Positions 15,911 to 18,648 of a DNA stretch of 18,648 nucleotides are shown here, one piece after another. This DNA comes from an uncultured Clostridium sp. GTDB lineage: Bacteria > Bacillota > Clostridia > TANB77 > CAG-508. The stretch lies in the NCBI GenBank assembly GCA_958413095.1, contig CATYUF010000036.1, positions 1 through 18,648 on the forward strand, written 5' to 3'. The translations under genes were made by a program, and so were the position numbers. The stretch's first letter is position 1; every line of letters begins with the position of its first letter. The notes under the pieces are model-generated. The model did not search any database. It saw only the letters and a list, made by a program, of their open reading frames with translations, and had not been told where the DNA came from.

Positions 15911-16516
15911 TTATTTTCTTTTGTCCATTATTCCATCTATTAATCCATATTTTAATGCTTCTTCTGCTGTCATATAGTTATCTCTTTCTGTATCTTTTTC
16001 GATTTGTTCTATTGTTTGACCTGTTCTTTCACTTAAGAATTTATTTAATTTTTCTCTTGTTTTTACTAAATGATCTGCATGGATTTTAATTTCTGTTGCT
16101 TGGCCTGAAAGTCCTCCACCACCTATTAATGGTTGATGTATTAATATTTCTGCATTAGGTGTTGCAAATCTCTTTCCTTTTTCCCCTGCTGCAAGTAATG
16201 CTGATCCCATACTAGCTGCCATTCCTATACAAATTGTTGAAACTGGACATTTTATATAATTCATTGTATCTATAATTCCCATTCCATCTGTTATTGATCC
16301 TCCTGGTGAATTTATATATAAATAAATTTCTTTATCTGGGTCTTCTGATTCTAAGAATAATAATTGTGCAATTATTAAACTAGATGTTGTTGGGTTTACA
16401 TCTTCTCCTAAAAATATAATTCTATCTTTTAATAATCTTGAAAAAATATCATATGATCTTTCACCTTTGCTTGTTTGTTCTATAACATATGGTACTAAAC
16501 TGTTTTTTTCTAACAT
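15911..16516 (-). CDS. clpP: ClpP protease subunit
   Basis: Serine peptidase forming the tetradecameric chamber of ClpXP. The catalytic triad is Ser102 (in AASMGSA), His127 (in ILIHQP) and Asp175 (in EKDTERD). The family blocks NSPGGSITDGM and IYLYIN are present. Length of 201 aa includes a short N-terminal propeptide-like segment, usual for ClpP. AAGGAGG lies upstream of the ATG. It lies between tig and clpX, a common arrangement, and is separated from tig by 228 bases that include a terminator-like hairpin, so it may have its own promoter; a TATAAT-like hexamer occurs at 16577-16572 without a clear -35 partner. Confidence 0.98.
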   Translation of the reverse strand: MLEKNSLVPYVIEQTSKGERSYDIFSRLLKDRIIFLGEDVNPTTSSLIIAQLLFLESEDPDKEIYLYINSPGGSITDGMGIIDTMNYIKCPVSTICIGMAASMGSALLAAGEKGKRFATPNAEILIHQPLIGGGGLSGQATEIKIHADHLVKTREKLNKFLSERTGQTIEQIEKDTERDNYMTAEEALKYGLIDGIMDKRK

Positions 16517-16688
16517 AAAAATTCCTCCTTCTAAGTTTAAATTATGCTATATTTCACTATATGCTTATATAATTATAGTTTACACATAGCTATTAATTTA
16601 AATTTATATTAACTACTTTAAATTATTAAATTATTTCATTAATATTTTTTATATTTACTAATATATTCTATCAGTTTCAAAAAGTCCA

Positions 16689-16734
16689 AAAAGCTAGGAG
16701 TAAATATGAACTATTTTATTTAATCCCAGCTTTT
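16689..16734 (-). terminator. Terminator after tig
   Basis: Arms 16689-16704 and 16719-16734 pair over 16 positions on the minus strand with one mismatch and one G-U pair, beginning 10 bases past the tig stop. A TTTT and then a second T-run follow on the minus strand. It would separate tig from clpP expression, at least in part. Confidence 0.6.
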
Positions 16735-16744
16735 ATTTCCTTAA

Positions 16745-18034
16745 TTATTTTTTCATTTTTGCATTTTCTACTAAAAATTCTATTGCTTTTTCTGATTTTA
16801 ATCCTTCTTCTATATAACTTCTTACATTTTCATTTTTTAAGAATTCTTCGTCATTTTCTTTTCCGTAATTTTTAGCCATTTCTTTCATTTTTTCTTCTAC
16901 ATCAATATCTGCTACCTCTATTTTTTCTGATTTTATTATAGCTTCTAATGCTAAACGAGATTTTATAGCTTCAATTGCTTGAGGTTCATATTCTTTTTGC
17001 ATATCTTCTTTAGTTTTTCCCATTATTTGAAGATATTGTTCTAATTTTAATCCTTGATATGCTAGTCTTTGTTCCATATCTTTCATCATGTTTTCTGTTT
17101 CTGTTTCAATCATTCCTGATGGTATTTCAACTTTTATATCATCACATACTGCTTTCATAACAGCTTCTTGTGTTTCATATTTAGCTTTTTGTTCATTTTG
17201 CTTTTTTTGTTTGTCTTTTATGCTTTTCTTTAATTCTGCAAGAGTATCAAATTCACTAACATCTTTTGCAAATTCGTCATCTAATTTAGGTAATTCTTTT
17301 TTCTTGATTTCATTTACTTTAACCTTGAAAGTTGCATCTTTTCCAGCTAAATCTTTTGAGAAATATTCCTCTGGGAATTTTACATTAATCTCTTTTTCTT
17401 CTTCAATTTTCATACCAATTACTTGATCTTCAAATCCTGGTATAAATGTATTACTTCCTATTTCTAAGTCATGATTTTCAGCTTTTCCACCTTCAAATGC
17501 AACACCATCAACAAATCCTTCAAAATTAATGTTAGCAATGTCACCTTTTTCTACTGGTCTATCTTCTACTGAAACTAATCTTGAATTATGTTCTTGCATA
17601 TGTTCTAATTCATGTGCTACATCTTTTTCTGTTACTTTATATTCTATTTTGTTGATTTCAACACCTTTATATTTTCCTAATTCTACTTCTGGTTTTGTTT
17701 GGAAAACAGCTGTAAATTTTAAGTCTTGTCCTTTTCCTATTTGAGTAACTTCTATATCAGGTCTACTTACAACTTCTAATTTATTTTCTTCTACTGCTTT
17801 TGATAATTCTTCTGGTACTAATTCATTAAAAGCATCTTCATAAAATATTTCTTTACCATAATATTTTTCAACGATATTCATTGGTGCTTTACCTTTTCTG
17901 AATCCAGGTATGTTAAAATATTTTGCACTTTTGAAATATACTTTTTGTATAGCTCCATCAAATTTTTCAGCTTCTATTGTCATTTCTAATTTAACTTCAT
18001 TTGCATTTTTAGTTTTTTCTACTTTACATTCCAT
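16745..18034 (-). CDS. tig: Trigger factor chaperone
   Basis: Ribosome-bound chaperone and peptidyl-prolyl isomerase acting on emerging chains. The ribosome-docking signature GFRKGKAP is at residues 44-51. The central FKBP-type domain covers roughly residues 155-240 (GDIANINFEGFVDG, GSNTFIPGFEDQVIGM). A long helical C-terminal cradle follows, with many Lys and Glu residues. The frame can be extended to an ATG at 18052, but AAAGGA lies between the two ATGs, about 9 bases before the one at 18034, and nothing similar precedes 18052. I place the start at 18034, giving 429 aa, close to the E. coli 432. It heads tig-clpP-clpX. Confidence 0.96.
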   Translation of the reverse strand: MECKVEKTKNANEVKLEMTIEAEKFDGAIQKVYFKSAKYFNIPGFRKGKAPMNIVEKYYGKEIFYEDAFNELVPEELSKAVEENKLEVVSRPDIEVTQIGKGQDLKFTAVFQTKPEVELGKYKGVEINKIEYKVTEKDVAHELEHMQEHNSRLVSVEDRPVEKGDIANINFEGFVDGVAFEGGKAENHDLEIGSNTFIPGFEDQVIGMKIEEEKEINVKFPEEYFSKDLAGKDATFKVKVNEIKKKELPKLDDEFAKDVSEFDTLAELKKSIKDKQKKQNEQKAKYETQEAVMKAVCDDIKVEIPSGMIETETENMMKDMEQRLAYQGLKLEQYLQIMGKTKEDMQKEYEPQAIEAIKSRLALEAIIKSEKIEVADIDVEEKMKEMAKNYGKENDEEFLKNENVRSYIEEGLKSEKAIEFLVENAKMKK

Positions 18035-18070
18035 TTTCTTCAATCCTTTCATTTTTCTTATAGCCCATTT

Positions 18071-18098
18071 ATTATACCATAAAATTCCTATTTTGCAA
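18071..18098 (-). promoter_or_regulatory. tig promoter
   Basis: On the minus strand TTGCAA (18098-18093) and a perfect TATAAT (18076-18071) are 16 bases apart, and a TG one base before the -10 gives an extended -10 element. It lies 36 bases upstream of the tig start, the right place for a vegetative promoter. Confidence 0.65.
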
Positions 18099-18126
18099 GG
18101 ATTTTTAAATATTTTTTCTAAAATGC

Positions 18127-18155
18127 TTGTTTTTTTTTTGCTTTTATGTTAAAAT
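18127..18155 (+). promoter_or_regulatory. rpmB promoter
   Basis: TTGTTT (18127-18132) and TAAAAT (18150-18155) are 17 bases apart, with a TG one base before the -10 (TGTTAAAAT). It points away from the tig promoter and leaves about 40 bases of leader before rpmB. Confidence 0.6.
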
Positions 18156-18202
18156 TGTCAATAGTCAGTTTATTTAAGTAATTTAGGAGGTGCAATTTAG
18201 AA

Positions 18203-18400
18203 ATGGCAAAATGTGAAGTATGTGATAAATCAGTAAGTCATGGAAATAAACTTAGCATTACTCGTTCTCATATAAGTAAAAGATCACCACGTACTTGGAA
18301 ACCAAATTTAAGAAGTGTTAAAGTTTTAGTTAATGGTGAGGCTAAAAGAATTCATGTATGTGCTAAATGTTTAAGAGATGGTAAAGTGAAAAGAGCGTAG
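18203..18400 (+). CDS. rpmB: Ribosomal protein bL28, zinc-binding form
   Basis: Component of the large ribosomal subunit. The 65-aa protein begins MAKCEVCDKSVSHGNKLS and has RTWKPNLRSV typical of L28. Two CxxC pairs (Cys4/Cys7 and Cys53/Cys56) show the zinc-containing version rather than the cysteine-free type made under zinc limitation. AGGAGGTG lies upstream of the ATG. It is a single-gene unit divergent from tig. Its TAG stop codon lies in the loop of its own terminator. Confidence 0.97.
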   Translation: MAKCEVCDKSVSHGNKLSITRSHISKRSPRTWKPNLRSVKVLVNGEAKRIHVCAKCLRDGKVKRA

Positions 18401-18408
18401 GCTCTTTT
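18389..18408 (+). terminator. rpmB terminator overlapping the stop codon
   Basis: AAAAGAGC (18389-18396) pairs with GCTCTTTT (18401-18408), and further T residues follow. The four-base loop GTAG contains the TAG stop of rpmB, so the last codons of the gene form the left arm. Confidence 0.85.
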
Positions 18409-18475
18409 TTTGTTTTGATTATTTTTCAGTTTTATATAATATATTATTTATAGCGTTTTGGGCTTGAAAAGCACA

Positions 18476-18515
18476 AAAAATGCCACTAATGTGGCGCCAC
18501 GTTAGTGGCATTTTT
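18476..18515. terminator. Loop-less palindromic terminator
   Basis: The 40 bases 18476-18515 form a near-perfect palindrome with one difference, centred on GGCGCC. The minus strand continues into six T residues and the plus strand into five. No gene on the plus strand needs a second terminator here, so I assign it mainly to the minus-strand RNA described next. Confidence 0.8.
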
Positions 18516-18621
18516 CACTTAATTCAGGCAAAAGTTGTTTGCCAACGATTTTTGCTTGAACTGATATCCGGACACTTTTTTAAAAAGAAGGTCATAGACA
18601 TATATCTTGTCTAAAACCTTC
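18476..18621 (-). ncRNA. Candidate small RNA on the minus strand
   Basis: A perfect TATAAT lies at 18632-18627 on the minus strand; its -35 partner would fall just beyond the window. A transcript starting near 18621 would begin GGAAGGT and run about 145 bases with no ORF. Its 5' hairpin pairs 18616-18621 with 18587-18592, extended inward by AGACA/TGTCT. A middle hairpin pairs 18550-18560 with 18523-18533 (one mismatch) and holds an inner GTTG/CAAC stem. The 3' end is the strong terminator at 18476-18515. Hairpin I could instead be the terminator of a gene beyond the window. I do not recognise a known RNA family. Confidence 0.4.
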
Positions 18622-18648
18622 CTTTTATTATATTCAATTCTCATTATT

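Noticed and set aside
1..18648. CRISPR array, insertion sequences, prophage, tRNA or rRNA genes
   Set aside because: No regularly spaced repeats, transposase or integrase, or cloverleaf or rRNA sequence was found other than the tmRNA.

Overview
The window is very AT-rich (GC well under 30% by eye) and dominated by housekeeping genes in a Firmicutes arrangement: asp23-amaP-DUF2273-nusB-xseA-xseB, priA-def-fmt and tig-clpP-clpX. Formate-tetrahydrofolate ligase, strong AGGAGG-type ribosome binding sites, four-cysteine L28 and frequent U-tract terminators all suit an anaerobic, low-GC Clostridia-class organism. I cannot name a genus. No phage, insertion sequence, CRISPR array or defence island was seen, apart from one 5'-truncated DUF1016 nuclease gene.

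Layout. Positions 58-414 hold a complete tmRNA (+) ending in a bidirectional terminator. Then come a Mn/Fe superoxide dismutase (-) and a divergent M14 cell-wall peptidase (+) that is readable only through two +1 frame changes. A terminator at 2115-2159 separates it from a long run of minus-strand genes: NUDIX hydrolase, zinc ribbon, fhs and DUF212 (2207-5242), then xseB, xseA, nusB, DUF2273, amaP and asp23 (5398-8834). Beyond a terminator at 8897-8944 lie the truncated DUF1016 gene, fmt, def and priA (9066-13939). A hairpin-bearing spacer leads to a small unknown gene, clpX, clpP and tig (14243-18034). rpmB (18203-18400) is divergent on the plus strand. The last 248 bases contain no ORF but hold three hairpins that look like a small minus-strand RNA.

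How the genes work together. priA, def and fmt link replication restart to N-formylation and deformylation of new proteins; tig, clpP and clpX cover folding and degradation; tmRNA tags stalled products for ClpXP. The asp23/amaP/DUF2273 group is a membrane-associated envelope-stress module, followed by NusB and both subunits of exonuclease VII. fhs supplies 10-formyl-THF, the donor used by Fmt.

Main point of interest. The M14 peptidase gene (1174-2099) keeps every catalytic residue and has no premature stop, provided the frame moves +1 at exactly two places. Both are in-frame CGGA tetranucleotides. I found no other in-frame CGG in roughly 4,850 codons of the other genes. This could mean +1 recoding or four-base decoding at a rare or unassigned CGG codon. 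It could also be a decaying gene or a sequence error. It is the observation here most worth testing.
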